Below are positions 18,328 through 27,620 of a stretch of 64,000 nt of DNA, in pieces. Under the pieces are notes generated by a model that worked only from the letters and a program-made list of their open reading frames with translations, ran no database searches and was not told where the DNA came from. The position numbers and the translations under genes are program-made. The stretch lies in contig CANQGK010000008.1 of assembly GCA_947623175.1 (NCBI GenBank), forward strand, positions 1 to 64,000. Reading direction: 5' to 3'. The DNA is from an uncultured Clostridia bacterium. GTDB taxonomy: Bacteria; Bacillota; Clostridia; Oscillospirales; Acutalibacteraceae. Position 1 is the first letter of the stretch, and each line of letters starts with the position of its first letter.

Positions 18328-21300
18328 GTGAAAAACATCAAAAAAATGCTGGCAGTATTTCTTACGGTTGCGTTGCTCTTTTGCTCCGTGCCGATCATGA
18401 CGGCTTTTGCGGCGGCGCCGACGATCCCGAAGTTGTCGACCGAGGATAGGAGTGTCCTCGCGTCTATAGAGCGCAGACTCGCCTATAAAACGGTTCCCGC
18501 GGGTGTGGATATGAACACCAGCACCTTATACCGCATGCAGTATCAATTCCCGAAAACCGTTTCGGTCACGGGCGAGATTATCGACAAAACCGAGTATTTT
18601 GAAATGGACGTTTACGTAAGCGTCGACCTGCCCGAGGATACCGACGCCAAAATGTGGATTTCAAACTATTCCAACCGCAACTCCGTTCGCGGTTATATTC
18701 CGATGAACTCTTTCTCGCTTAAGGCGGGCTGGAACCACATAGTTGCAGACGTAACCGCCATAGAGGGAATTAACGGATTTAATTTTAAAACCTCCGACGA
18801 GATTAACTACGTATATTGGGAGGGCGTTCTCAGCAAGGATAATCCGGTCGAAATCGCATACGGCAACATTGCCTTTACTTATAAGGAGCATCCCGAGGAT
18901 GTGCCCGCTCCCGAATACACCCAAAAAGTAATCAAATCCACGACCTCCGACCTCAAAGGTGAAAAGGACGAGACGGCGGGCGACGGCTTTTTCGCCGCCG
19001 AGACCTACTATGACGCCTTTGCGGATATGGCGGGTAATCCTTTTAATCTTACCGTCGGCGAAAATCTCGAATTTTCGATCTTTACCGACACTGCCGACAG
19101 CTTCGATATAGCGCTCGGCTCGGGAAACGAATTTCTCGATAGCCTTTCAAAAACCAAAAACATAACTCTTAAAATAGGCTGGAACTTTATCGTCCTTCCG
19201 ATAACCGACGAATTTAAAACGGCGGTTGACGTATCGTCCGATTACGATCCGACGGCGGTGAGCGGTATAGTTATAAAGGGGGCAAAGGGCGGATATATTC
19301 GCCTTACCAATATTGCTTTGACCCGCGAAGCGCCCTTGGCCGAGGATACTTACGAAAACGAACTTATCGATTATTCGGAAACTATCACCGAAAAGACATG
19401 GGCGGGCTCGCAGGAGGGCGATATTTACTCCTCAAATAACAATCAGGACCGTCTGTTTATATCCCTCGGCAAGACTATCGATATTACCGAGGCCGATTCC
19501 GTCGAATTCGATATCTACGTAAGCGCCAAAATGCAGGACCTAACCATGTGGATCTGCAATGATTTTGACGCCACCGGCCGTATAGCCTACATAGTTCCCT
19601 TCAGCGGCGCCAAAATCGGCTGGAATCACTTTGTAATCAATCTTTCCGCCTTTTCTGCTACCGATGGCGATATGGACAAAACGAATTGGACCGGCATATT
19701 CTTCGGCGGAGATCCGAACGCCGCCGGCGTTGAGCTTACCGTAAAGCTTACGAATATAGGCGCTTCTAAAACCTGTCCGGATATGCATAATACCTATATC
19801 CCCGTCGACGACCACCCGCTTGAGGGCGTGCAATCGGTAGGCACGTCTACCACCGTACCCGCGGGCGCGGACCTTTACCCCACCTATCAGATGTGGAAAC
19901 AGGGATTTAACATGGACGTTTCCAAAGCCGAGTATATTGAGCTTGATATTTACGTATCAAACGATACCGAAAATACGTTGTCCATGTGGACCGCTACCGA
20001 CGGCGCCGCCGACCGAGGACGATATACGATTCCGATCCTTAAAAAGGGCTGGAATCACGTCGTAATAGACCTTGCGCTCGATTTGGCTTGGTCAAACGGT
20101 TCTTGGTCAAAGGATACCTTCAAAACCTGGAGCGGCTTCTTTTTTCAGGGTACTCCGAGCCAAACGTCCGAAGTTACCTTTAAATTTGCAAACATAGCCG
20201 TCACTACCGACGAATATCTTTACAACGCCCCGCATACCGTTTATATTCCGGTAGACGAACCCTTAAGCGGCGCGCAGAAATTGGGTACCCCCTCCACCGT
20301 ACCCGTCGGCGCGGGCCTTTACCCCACCTATCAGATGTGGAAACAGGGATTTAACATGGACGTTTCCAAAGCCGAGTATATTGAGCTTGATATTTACGCG
20401 TCGGAGGCTACCGAGAACGAAATCGGCATCTGGACCGCTACCGACGGCACCGTCGATCGTGCGAAATATCGCATACCGATACTCGAAAAGGGCTGGAATC
20501 ACGTCGTAGTAGACCTCGCAAAAGACCTGCTGACTTCAAACGGCTCCTGGAGCAGAGCGGCCTTCACCACCTGGCGCGGATTCTTCTTTGAGGGTACCCC
20601 GAGCACAACAAATACTGTCACCTTTAAGGTTGCCAACCTGACCGCTACCAAATTCCCGCCCGATCCCGCAAACGAGCACACCGCGATTTTCGACTGCACC
20701 GAAATTTACAGCAACAGAGATTACGCCGAAGGTTCGTTTGACACGGGCTATATGGAATTTGCCGACAGCCTTAATTTCAACAAAGCGGATAACGTCGAGT
20801 TCCATATTTATATCCAAACGAACATTACCGACGATATCACGGTAACAATCAAGGGCGCGCGCTCCTCGAGCACGGCGACGGCGGTTATTTCTCCCGAAAA
20901 ATACGCTCTTAAAGCCGGCTGGCAGCATATTGTACTGCCGATATCCGAATTTACCCTCGGCGACGGCATGAGCCTCGGCGCGGTTAAGAGCATTGCCTTC
21001 AGCGGCAGCTTTGACACGGAAAAGGGCGAAATTTTCAAATTCGCGGCGGCAAACCTCGCCCTTACCGTTATCGAGTCCGCAAAAGAGGAAATGACCTACA
21101 ATGGCGTCGTTTTAAGCAAATATGAAGCTTACGAAAACGAGATCATCCCCGCGGCGGAGGATTTGGCAAATACCCTTACTCCCATCTCGCTCGATCCCGT
21201 TACCCTGCCCACCAAGGTAGATCTCGACAGCGTAGATTATATCGAAATGAATCTTTACGTGACCTCCAAATGCGATCTCACCTTTAAGTTCAACTCCACC

Positions 21301-21720
21301 GACCTTGCGGAGGATACGATTTACGAGGAAGCCGACGCCTACTATACCCTTAAAGACCTTAAATACGGCTGGAACAAGATATGCATTCCCAAGGAGTCGC
21401 TGATTGCCAACAGCTGGTTTAATCCTTCCGCCGTAAATTACCTCTACTTCTCCGGCGTTCCGGCGGCGGCTTACGATGTTACCCTCACCGTAGAGGACCT
21501 GGCGCTCACCTCGGCAACCCGAACTGCCGCCGTTATAGCCGGCGACTACAACGACGACGGCGCGGTTGATATAAGAGACGTTATCCGTACCCGCAAATAT
21601 CAGCTTGAGGGCGAAAACGAATGGTTCTTAAACGCCGCCGAGGTTGACGGCGCGCAAAACGGCGTTATCGATTCGCTGGATATCGTAGCTCTGAAAAAGC
21701 TTTTGTTTACGGTGTTTTGA
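18328..21720 (+). CDS. Large secreted multi-module protein with C-terminal dockerin
   Basis: 1130 residues with GTG start behind AAAGGAG. A signal peptide (about 1-29) is followed by about seven modules of 130-150 residues, each with a GWN(H/F/K)(I/V)hh turn and a strand ending near FANIAhT or similar. They look like carbohydrate-binding-type beta-sandwiches. Modules 4 and 5 (about 491-640 and 641-785) are a recent duplication: the DNA repeats at an offset of 444 bases with long identical stretches. The last 60 residues form a type I dockerin, with two Ca-binding repeats (DYNDDGAVDIRDV and VDGAQNGVIDSLDIV). No catalytic domain or cohesin is seen. It probably binds glycans or joins a surface complex; the function is inferred. 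Confidence 0.8.
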   Translation: MKNIKKMLAVFLTVALLFCSVPIMTAFAAAPTIPKLSTEDRSVLASIERRLAYKTVPAGVDMNTSTLYRMQYQFPKTVSVTGEIIDKTEYFEMDVYVSVDLPEDTDAKMWISNYSNRNSVRGYIPMNSFSLKAGWNHIVADVTAIEGINGFNFKTSDEINYVYWEGVLSKDNPVEIAYGNIAFTYKEHPEDVPAPEYTQKVIKSTTSDLKGEKDETAGDGFFAAETYYDAFADMAGNPFNLTVGENLEFSIFTDTADSFDIALGSGNEFLDSLSKTKNITLKIGWNFIVLPITDEFKTAVDVSSDYDPTAVSGIVIKGAKGGYIRLTNIALTREAPLAEDTYENELIDYSETITEKTWAGSQEGDIYSSNNNQDRLFISLGKTIDITEADSVEFDIYVSAKMQDLTMWICNDFDATGRIAYIVPFSGAKIGWNHFVINLSAFSATDGDMDKTNWTGIFFGGDPNAAGVELTVKLTNIGASKTCPDMHNTYIPVDDHPLEGVQSVGTSTTVPAGADLYPTYQMWKQGFNMDVSKAEYIELDIYVSNDTENTLSMWTATDGAADRGRYTIPILKKGWNHVVIDLALDLAWSNGSWSKDTFKTWSGFFFQGTPSQTSEVTFKFANIAVTTDEYLYNAPHTVYIPVDEPLSGAQKLGTPSTVPVGAGLYPTYQMWKQGFNMDVSKAEYIELDIYASEATENEIGIWTATDGTVDRAKYRIPILEKGWNHVVVDLAKDLLTSNGSWSRAAFTTWRGFFFEGTPSTTNTVTFKVANLTATKFPPDPANEHTAIFDCTEIYSNRDYAEGSFDTGYMEFADSLNFNKADNVEFHIYIQTNITDDITVTIKGARSSSTATAVISPEKYALKAGWQHIVLPISEFTLGDGMSLGAVKSIAFSGSFDTEKGEIFKFAAANLALTVIESAKEEMTYNGVVLSKYEAYENEIIPAAEDLANTLTPISLDPVTLPTKVDLDSVDYIEMNLYVTSKCDLTFKFNSTDLAEDTIYEEADAYYTLKDLKYGWNKICIPKESLIANSWFNPSAVNYLYFSGVPAAAYDVTLTVEDLALTSATRTAAVIAGDYNDDGAVDIRDVIRTRKYQLEGENEWFLNAAEVDGAQNGVIDSLDIVALKKLLFTVF

Positions 21721-21842
21721 TAATTCAATAATTCTTTGATTTGCGGCATTCGCGCAAATTTCGGCGAAAGCCGACTTTAAATTCCGATTTCTCCTTTTTA
21801 ACAGTCGGTGTAATCATATTACATTGACTACCCCCCTTTCCG

Positions 21843-21888
21843 AAAGCGACTGCAAGCCAACCTTAAACGGACGGCTTGCAGTCGTTTT
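21843..21888 (+). terminator. Terminator after dockerin gene
   Basis: A 16-bp stem (21843-21858 with 21873-21888, one G-U) whose 3' arm ends in TTTT, followed by further T-rich sequence. It separates the dockerin gene from the next promoter at 21914. Confidence 0.85.
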
Positions 21889-21913
21889 CGTATTCTTTTC
21901 ATATTCTTTTTTA

Positions 21914-21941
21914 TTGACAATTTCGCTAAATAGAGTATAAT
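21914..21941 (+). promoter_or_regulatory. Promoter of the DHS-like/kinase/phosphatase operon
   Basis: TTGACA (21914-21919), 16 bases, perfect TATAAT (21936-21941). Transcription would begin near 21948, which excludes a TTG at 21946 as the first codon. Confidence 0.8.
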
Positions 21942-21984
21942 TAATTTGTTGACTTTATTTAATGCAAATTCGGAGGTAGATACT

Positions 21985-22950
21985 GTGTTTGAACCAAAAT
22001 CGTTGGATTTTTCGGGAATAAAAACCTTCAGCGCAAAGGGGCGGCATAATCTGGTACTTGTGGACGAACTGCGCGTTCCCTTCGCTTGTGACGACCGATT
22101 ATCGGACGTAAAGGAGCTCGAGATTCTCGCGCAGAAAATGCTCGCGGCGCGTAAATCGGGCAAGGGCATAACCTGCTTTATAGGCGCGCACGTTATAAAG
22201 TGCGGGCTCAGCCGTTACCTTATCTGGCTTATGGAAAACGGCTTCATAACCCACCTTGCGTCTAACGGAGCCGGCTCAATACACGACTTTGAATTGGCGT
22301 ATCTCGGCGGCACCTCGGAGCATGTGCCCACCGCTATCGAGGACGGAAGCTTCGGCATGTGGGAGGAAACCGGCGGCTGGATGAACGAAGCTGTAAAGGC
22401 GGGCGACAAATCGGGCTTCGGCTACGGTCAGAGCCTTGCGGAGTACGTGGACGCTCACCCCGACCGCTTCCCCTACCGCGACAGCTGTGTTTTTTACAAC
22501 GCCTTTAAGCTCGGTATTCCCGCAACCTACCACATAACCATGGGCACCGACATAATCCACCAGCACCCCACGGCCGATTTCGGCGCCCTCGGACGGACGA
22601 GCGGCAGAGATTTCCACTACTTCTGCCATTCGCTTACCGCGCTCGACGAGGACGGCGTACATCTCAATATAGGCTCGGCGGTAACCGGCGCGGAGGTGTT
22701 TTTAAAAGCGCTTTCAATCTGCCGCAACCTCGGAATAGGACTGCACAAGATCACCACGGCGAATTTCGACATCGTTCCCCTCGGGGATTATAAAACCGAC
22801 GTGGGCAAGGATACCTTCGAATACTACTACCGCCCGCGCAAAAACATAATAAACCGCCCGGTATCGCTCGGCGGAACGGGGCTTTATATCTGCGAAAACC
22901 ACCAAAAATCCGTGCCCACGCTGTGCGCACTGCTTAAAGAGGGAATGTAA
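21985..22950 (+). CDS. Deoxyhypusine-synthase-like protein of unknown function
   Basis: 321 residues from GTG 21985, which follows GGAGG by 8 bases. Two stretches recall deoxyhypusine synthase: FIGAHVIKCGLSRYLIWLME followed by a GxGS turn (residues about 64-95), and VFYNAFKLGIPATYHITMG (about 172-190). Deoxyhypusine synthase uses NAD and spermidine to modify eIF5A, which bacteria lack, and its catalytic lysine region is not recognisable here. The reaction is therefore unknown. It is translationally coupled to the kinase gene (1-base overlap), suggesting it acts on a sugar or polyol derivative. The fold assignment is my recognition, not a search result. Confidence 0.55.
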   Translation: MFEPKSLDFSGIKTFSAKGRHNLVLVDELRVPFACDDRLSDVKELEILAQKMLAARKSGKGITCFIGAHVIKCGLSRYLIWLMENGFITHLASNGAGSIHDFELAYLGGTSEHVPTAIEDGSFGMWEETGGWMNEAVKAGDKSGFGYGQSLAEYVDAHPDRFPYRDSCVFYNAFKLGIPATYHITMGTDIIHQHPTADFGALGRTSGRDFHYFCHSLTALDEDGVHLNIGSAVTGAEVFLKALSICRNLGIGLHKITTANFDIVPLGDYKTDVGKDTFEYYYRPRKNIINRPVSLGGTGLYICENHQKSVPTLCALLKEGM

Positions 22951-23981
22951 TGCTTGAAGTAAATTTAACCGAAGAACGACTCGAAAGTATATCCGATAAG
23001 ATAAGCGACGTAAAGGTTTGCGTAGTGGGCGACGTCTGTATGGACGTTTATTGGCAGGCGGACCTTACCAAAAGCCGCATATCGCGTGAGACGCCCCACT
23101 TCCCGCTGCCCGTAGTAAGGGAAACCTTTTCGCCGGGCGCCGGCGGTAACGTAATGCAAAACGTCAAGGCCCTGGAGCCGGGCGAGCTTTTATGCGTTTC
23201 CGCCGCGAGCGACGATTGGCGCGGTATGCTCCTGCGCTCATGGTTTTCAAAAAACGGCATAGACGACGGCAAAATAATAACCCGCACCCGCGGTATAACT
23301 CCCGCCTATTGTAAGCCCCTGCGAAAGGGTATATCCGACCTTGTTTACGAGGACCCGCGCATAGATTTTGAGAATTTCGAGCCGCTCTGCCGCGAGGACG
23401 AGGACGCTTTGCTCGCGGCTCTCGACGAAGCGGCGGCAGGGGCGGATATTTTGGCGGTATCGGATCAATTTGATTTCGGCGTAATAACCCCGCGGGTACG
23501 CGAGCGGATTTTAGAGCTTGCAAAGGATATGCCCGTCGTGGCGGACAGCCGTGAAAACGCCTTAAAATACCCCGGCTGTATAATAAAGCCGAATGAGGTC
23601 GAGTCCGCGCGGGCGGTGGGCGTTGAACCGAACGAATACCTAAGCCTTGACGATTACTGCGAGATAACCCGCAAGCTTCAAAAGCAGAACGGCGCCCCCG
23701 TTATCGTGACCCTCGGCAGCGCGGGATCCCTCTGGTGCGACGGCAATACCCTTTTACACGCGCCTGCCGCCGACGCAAAACCGCCGGTAGATACCGTGGG
23801 CGCGGGCGACACCTTTTTGTCGGCGTTTTGCTGTGCATACGCCGCATGCCGCGACGGCGGACTTGCCTGCGCTTATGCCAACCTCGCGTCGGGCGTTACC
23901 ATTAAAAAAATCGGCACTACGGGAACCGCCACGAGGGCGGAAATTGCCGAAAAACGGAGGGAAAGCGCTTATGAACTTTAA
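22950..23981 (+). CDS. PfkB-family carbohydrate kinase (RfaE/HldE kinase-like)
   Basis: 343 residues. The ribokinase-family ATP/active-site motif DTVGAGDTF (catalytic Asp) is near residue 270, and the N-terminal motif GDVCMDVYW plus SPGAGGNVMQNV resemble the heptose-7-phosphate kinase domain of HldE. There is no cytidylyl/adenylyltransferase domain, so it is not the bifunctional enzyme. No GmhA isomerase is nearby, so heptose synthesis is uncertain. It overlaps the upstream gene by 1 base and the HAD gene by 11. Confidence 0.85.
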   Translation: MLEVNLTEERLESISDKISDVKVCVVGDVCMDVYWQADLTKSRISRETPHFPLPVVRETFSPGAGGNVMQNVKALEPGELLCVSAASDDWRGMLLRSWFSKNGIDDGKIITRTRGITPAYCKPLRKGISDLVYEDPRIDFENFEPLCREDEDALLAALDEAAAGADILAVSDQFDFGVITPRVRERILELAKDMPVVADSRENALKYPGCIIKPNEVESARAVGVEPNEYLSLDDYCEITRKLQKQNGAPVIVTLGSAGSLWCDGNTLLHAPAADAKPPVDTVGAGDTFLSAFCCAYAACRDGGLACAYANLASGVTIKKIGTTGTATRAEIAEKRRESAYEL

Positions 23982-24792
23982 AAATATCGAAATTCTTAAC
24001 CCGGAGCGCATACCGAAACGTACCGTAAAGGCGGCGGTTTTCGATTTTGACGGCACGATCTCAACCCTTCGCTGCGGCTGGGAGCAGGTGATGAAGCCGC
24101 TTATGCTCGAGTATATATATGCGGGAAAAATCACCCCCGAAACCGAAAAAGCGGTCGACGATTACATCGACGCCTCTACCGGCATACAGACCATTTACCA
24201 AATGGAGTGGCTTAAAGGACAGGCGGATAAATCGGGTAACTCCGACCCCTCGCACGACGCGTGGTGGTATAAGGACCGCTACAACGAGCGGCTTATGGAG
24301 CAGGTGAACGCCCGACTTTTAAAGCTCGAATCGGGCGAGGAACGGGCGGAAAACTTCCTTATAAAAGGCGCGAAAGAGTTTTTAAAAGCGCTTAAAGCCG
24401 CCGGCGTAGAGCTGTATCTTGCCAGCGGAACCGATGACCGCGACGTCCATCGCGAAGCGGCGGCGCTCGGCGTAGCGGATTATTTCTCGCAGATAAAGGG
24501 CGCGCCGGAGCGAAAAGCCGACTGCTCCAAGGAAGCCGTGCTTAAGGATATTATCGAAACCCGCGGACTTTTGGGCGAGGAGCTTTTGGTTGTGGGCGAC
24601 GGCAAGGTGGAGATCGCCCTCGGCGCACAGCGCGGCGCCTTCACCATCGGTACCGCCACGGACGAGCAAGCCCTTTTCGGGGTAAACCCCGTAAAACGCG
24701 AACGCCTCTTGCAGGCGGGAGCCGACGCGATAATCGGCGATTTCGAGGATACCGAAGAGCTTGCAAGCCTGCTTTCCCTGCCCATAGCTTGA
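23971..24792 (+). CDS. HAD-superfamily hydrolase (sugar phosphatase-like)
   Basis: 273 residues from ATG 23971, behind GGAGG. Motif I is FDFDGTI (nucleophile Asp plus Asp general acid), motif II is LASGTDD, and motif IV is VVGDGKVEIALG. The large helical cap between motifs I and II suggests a small-molecule phosphatase or phosphonatase-like enzyme. It ends the three-gene operon. Paired with a sugar kinase, it probably works on a related phosphorylated intermediate, as GmhB does in heptose pathways, but no direct evidence shows this. Confidence 0.8.
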   Translation: MNFKNIEILNPERIPKRTVKAAVFDFDGTISTLRCGWEQVMKPLMLEYIYAGKITPETEKAVDDYIDASTGIQTIYQMEWLKGQADKSGNSDPSHDAWWYKDRYNERLMEQVNARLLKLESGEERAENFLIKGAKEFLKALKAAGVELYLASGTDDRDVHREAAALGVADYFSQIKGAPERKADCSKEAVLKDIIETRGLLGEELLVVGDGKVEIALGAQRGAFTIGTATDEQALFGVNPVKRERLLQAGADAIIGDFEDTEELASLLSLPIA

Positions 24793-24913
24793 CACAGATT
24801 TATGTATTTCGGATAAAATCCCGATTTTTCCGATAATTCGGGTGAATTTTTCACAAAATACGGAAATTTTTTCGTTCTTTAAGCCGATTTTAGTTACAAA
24901 GCTTATACCGGCG

Positions 24914-24941
24914 TTGACTTTTTCGGAAAAAGCGGTATAAT
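24914..24941 (+). promoter_or_regulatory. Promoter of small membrane protein gene
   Basis: TTGACT (24914-24919), 16 bases, TATAAT (24936-24941), about 45 bases before the start codon. Confidence 0.75.
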
Positions 24942-24986
24942 ATATTACAGATACCGCATTATCTCTTTTGAAAAGGAGCAGCAAAG

Positions 24987-25163
24987 ATGAAAAAAATTTT
25001 TAAAGCCTTTATCGCCGTTATGGCATTTTTAGGTACGGCTTTCGGCGCCCTTTTAATTTTTGATAAAATCGCAAATAAAAACCGCATCAAGGGCGATTAC
25101 CTCGAATGCGAAGCCGAAGACGCCGACCCCGACTACCCCGATTCCCCGGACGATCCCCAATAA
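24987..25163 (+). CDS. Small single-pass membrane protein with acidic tail
   Basis: 58 residues: a Lys-rich start (MKKIFKAF), one membrane helix (about 7-27), then a basic stretch and a strongly acidic, Pro-rich C-terminus (CEAEDADPDYPDSPDDPQ). It has its own promoter, a GGAG site 8 bases before ATG, and its own terminator, so it is a real gene despite its length. The family is unknown to me. The single Cys sits in the tail after the helix. It could be a regulatory membrane peptide. Confidence 0.75.
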   Translation: MKKIFKAFIAVMAFLGTAFGALLIFDKIANKNRIKGDYLECEAEDADPDYPDSPDDPQ

Positions 25164-25168
25164 CCCAC

Positions 25169-25200
25169 AAAAGCGACGCTCCCAAAGCGCCGCTTTTTTA
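25169..25200 (+). terminator. Terminator of small membrane protein gene
   Basis: Stem AAAGCG-a-CGCT paired with AGCG-c-CGCTTT followed by a T run, 6 bases after the stop codon. Confidence 0.75.
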
Positions 25201-25209
25201 TTTTCCTTT

Positions 25210-25910
25210 TTTAAGACTATAAAACAAAAGCCTCCATTGCCTAAAGGGAGGCTTTTTGGGATTGTAGCCGTAAATTCTGCTTGAAAGTTTAAATTCGGCG
25301 TGCTTTACCTTTTCTCTCCCCCTGTCTTTTGCTGCGCAAAATCCACCCCCCTCGTCAGATGGGGGCAAGGCGCGCACGTCGCGCAGGATAATTTTAAAAT
25401 CATCTGCAAACTACGCATTTCTCAAATGTAAAGCTTAAAAAGCAAAATTTAATTCATTAATTCTTGGCTCAGCTTACGAGGGAGCTGTCAGCGCAGCTGA
25501 CTGAGGGAGAGAAAAGGTAAAGCATAGAAGAAACTAAAATTCCAATTCATCGCCGTCTACGGCCTTTCTCTCCCTTCGTCTTTGCCTACGGCAAATCCAC
25601 CTCCCCCGTCAGGTGAAGGCAAGGCGCTGTCGCGCAGGATAATTTTAAAATCATCTGCAAACTACGCATTTCTCAAATGTAAAGCTTAAAAAGCAAAATT
25701 TAGTTCATTAATTCTTGGCTCCATCTGACGAGGGAGCTGTCAGCGCAGCTGACTGAGGGAGAGAAAAACTAAAGACGACGATGAATTTAAAAACTTTTAA
25801 TCTTTATTAAATTTCGGCAACTTGAAGCCTCCCTTGCCTAAAGGGAGGAAAACACAAATCGCAGCTTATGCTCTCGAATCGCCGCCCTCCCAGATGGGAG
25901 GGCGACGAAT
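25210..25910. repeat. Intergenic repeat cluster 2
   Basis: No gene. Solo family-A ends lie at 25231-25254 and 25827-25848. A complete family-B element spans 25301-25524, with inverted ends TGCTTTACC and GGTAAAGCA. A second family-B element lies at about 25563-25769. Both B elements share a nearly identical A/T-rich core of about 90 bases (25380-25470 and 25632-25722). A GC hairpin at 25883-25908 sits just before the stop of the next gene and may help end its transcript, though it lacks a T run on that strand. Confidence 0.85.
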
Positions 25911-25914
25911 AAAA

Positions 25915-27528
25915 TTATTCAAATGTTACTTCTACTTCACTGCCGTCAACGTAAACGGTGGTATTGGCATTATCTGTTTTTTCCAAAATATCTATGACAT
26001 TTTCGGCTGTAATGCTTGTTCCGTCTGCCTTTTTGCAGCCGTTAACGTTGATCTCAACGGGGTTATTGGCAGCACCATACCAGAAGTCGGTATCAAAGGT
26101 ACAATTGCTAAATGTTGTATTAGCGTATCCACGAACATTGTTATTACTGTTGCTTGTTCCCTTTGAGAATGTAACATTTTCAAAGGTCGCACCCTTGCAG
26201 GCGCCGCCATACGAAGTCCAGCCGTGGAGCTTGCTGTCCTTAACGGTAAGCGTTCCGGAGCAACCGTCAAAGTTTACGGGATAGGTTGCGTCGATGTCGC
26301 AGTTCTCAACGATAACGTTAGCGGAACAGCTTTCGGCTATAATGGCACGGAATCCGCCGCTTATCTTGGAATTGCGGACAACCAATTCGGTAGCTTTTGA
26401 GGTCACCTGAATGCTTGCTCCCCAAGTATCTGTTCCGCCGCCGTAAATTTCAACGTTGTCAAAGACCGCACTGCCCGAAGTAATATTCAACAGCTTGGTA
26501 CCGTCGTGTTTATGAACGTCGGAGCCGTCGATTTTCAGATTGCTGAAGTTAATGGATTTATCTTCGCCGGGGTTAAAGGAGTAAGGCTTGTCCAAATCGA
26601 TAACCGTTTCCTCCGGGCCGTTTCCGACGATAGCAACGTCAGCCGGAACAGATTCCGGAAGTGTAAATGTACCTGAAGAAAGCTCTACCGTATCGCCGGA
26701 TTTGGCTTCTGTCAAAGCATCATTAAAATCTTCCTGCGAAGCAACGTAAAAATCGGCAGCGGCGTCGGCGTCGTATTGATCGTTGAAGCTGTCTTCCTCA
26801 TACGGAGTCTGGGTAGCCTTGAGATTCAGTCCGAGGTAAATTTCGGGAGCGGTTTCGTCGGTTGCTATTTTCGCGCCGATCCAATTGGCGTCGTTGTCAA
26901 CCGTAGTGGGCATATAAACTGCCAAAGTAAAGGTTTTTTCGCTGTCTCCGGCTCCGCTTTTTGCGGGATAGAGAACCTTTCCGTCGGTTTTAAGGCTGTT
27001 GAGCTTGCCCATTGCCGCCTTTTCTGCGTCGGCGTCGGAAATCCAGAGAGAGTCGCGGTCTGTAACTTCCTTTGTGCCTTCGATCACGTTGAACACGAGG
27101 AACTGCGAGAGCTTAACTTGATTGCCCTTCATGTTGGTATACGTAGCTTCCGGCGTTTTTCCGTCTTCACTGCCGTAAACGGCGGCGCTCAAGCCATATT
27201 CCAGCGCCAAACTGCCGGCGTTGCGAACGCGCAGGTAAACATACTCGGTGTGGCCCGGCTCCCAGAGAGCGTCTTTAAAGAGGCTCGGAGTAGCGGCGTC
27301 TACCGTATGCCAATCCCCATCGGCAATTGTACCGTCTGCCGCTACTGTGGTTCCTGCGGCGGCATACTCTAACTCAACGTCCAAATTACCCGCGGTGATT
27401 TTATTCATGCCGCTCGTAACCGAATCGGTGAACCATGCGAATGTAGAACCTACAAGCATTGCTATACAAATAAGCATGGAAAGCATGCTCATAAGCAAAG
27501 CCTTTTTGGTAGCTTTAGTTTTGTTCAT
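25915..27528 (-). CDS. SipW-type signal peptide protein with beta-helix C-terminus (TasA-like)
   Basis: 537 residues. The N-terminus has a signal peptide running directly into STFAWFTDSVTSG and then NKITAGNLDVEL, the hallmark of proteins cleaved by the SipW signal peptidase, such as biofilm fibre protein TasA and camelysin. Residues about 35-285 form the TasA/camelysin-like domain. The C-terminal half (about 285-520) has the short repeating strands and SNCTF/ENCDI turns of a right-handed parallel beta-helix. It is probably a surface fibre or adhesin. No sipW gene is in the window. The ATG is 12 bases behind GGAG. It is transcribed through a long conserved leader (27529-28180). Confidence 0.85.
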   Translation of the reverse strand: MNKTKATKKALLMSMLSMLICIAMLVGSTFAWFTDSVTSGMNKITAGNLDVELEYAAAGTTVAADGTIADGDWHTVDAATPSLFKDALWEPGHTEYVYLRVRNAGSLALEYGLSAAVYGSEDGKTPEATYTNMKGNQVKLSQFLVFNVIEGTKEVTDRDSLWISDADAEKAAMGKLNSLKTDGKVLYPAKSGAGDSEKTFTLAVYMPTTVDNDANWIGAKIATDETAPEIYLGLNLKATQTPYEEDSFNDQYDADAAADFYVASQEDFNDALTEAKSGDTVELSSGTFTLPESVPADVAIVGNGPEETVIDLDKPYSFNPGEDKSINFSNLKIDGSDVHKHDGTKLLNITSGSAVFDNVEIYGGGTDTWGASIQVTSKATELVVRNSKISGGFRAIIAESCSANVIVENCDIDATYPVNFDGCSGTLTVKDSKLHGWTSYGGACKGATFENVTFSKGTSNSNNNVRGYANTTFSNCTFDTDFWYGAANNPVEINVNGCKKADGTSITAENVIDILEKTDNANTTVYVDGSEVEVTFE

Positions 27529-27620
27529 GTGTATAACACACTCCTTATTTAATTTTGCGGCATTTTTAATATTCGGGGCTCGGACGAAACCCCGATAATG
27601 CCGTCAAAATCGGAGTGCGT

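Noticed and set aside
18328-21720. Cellulosomal enzyme
   Set aside because: A dockerin is clear, but no glycoside hydrolase or esterase motif is visible in the 1130 residues.
22950-24792. Canonical ADP-heptose pathway
   Set aside because: There is no sedoheptulose-7-phosphate isomerase and no adenylyltransferase domain, so the operon is described only as kinase plus phosphatase with a DHS-like protein.
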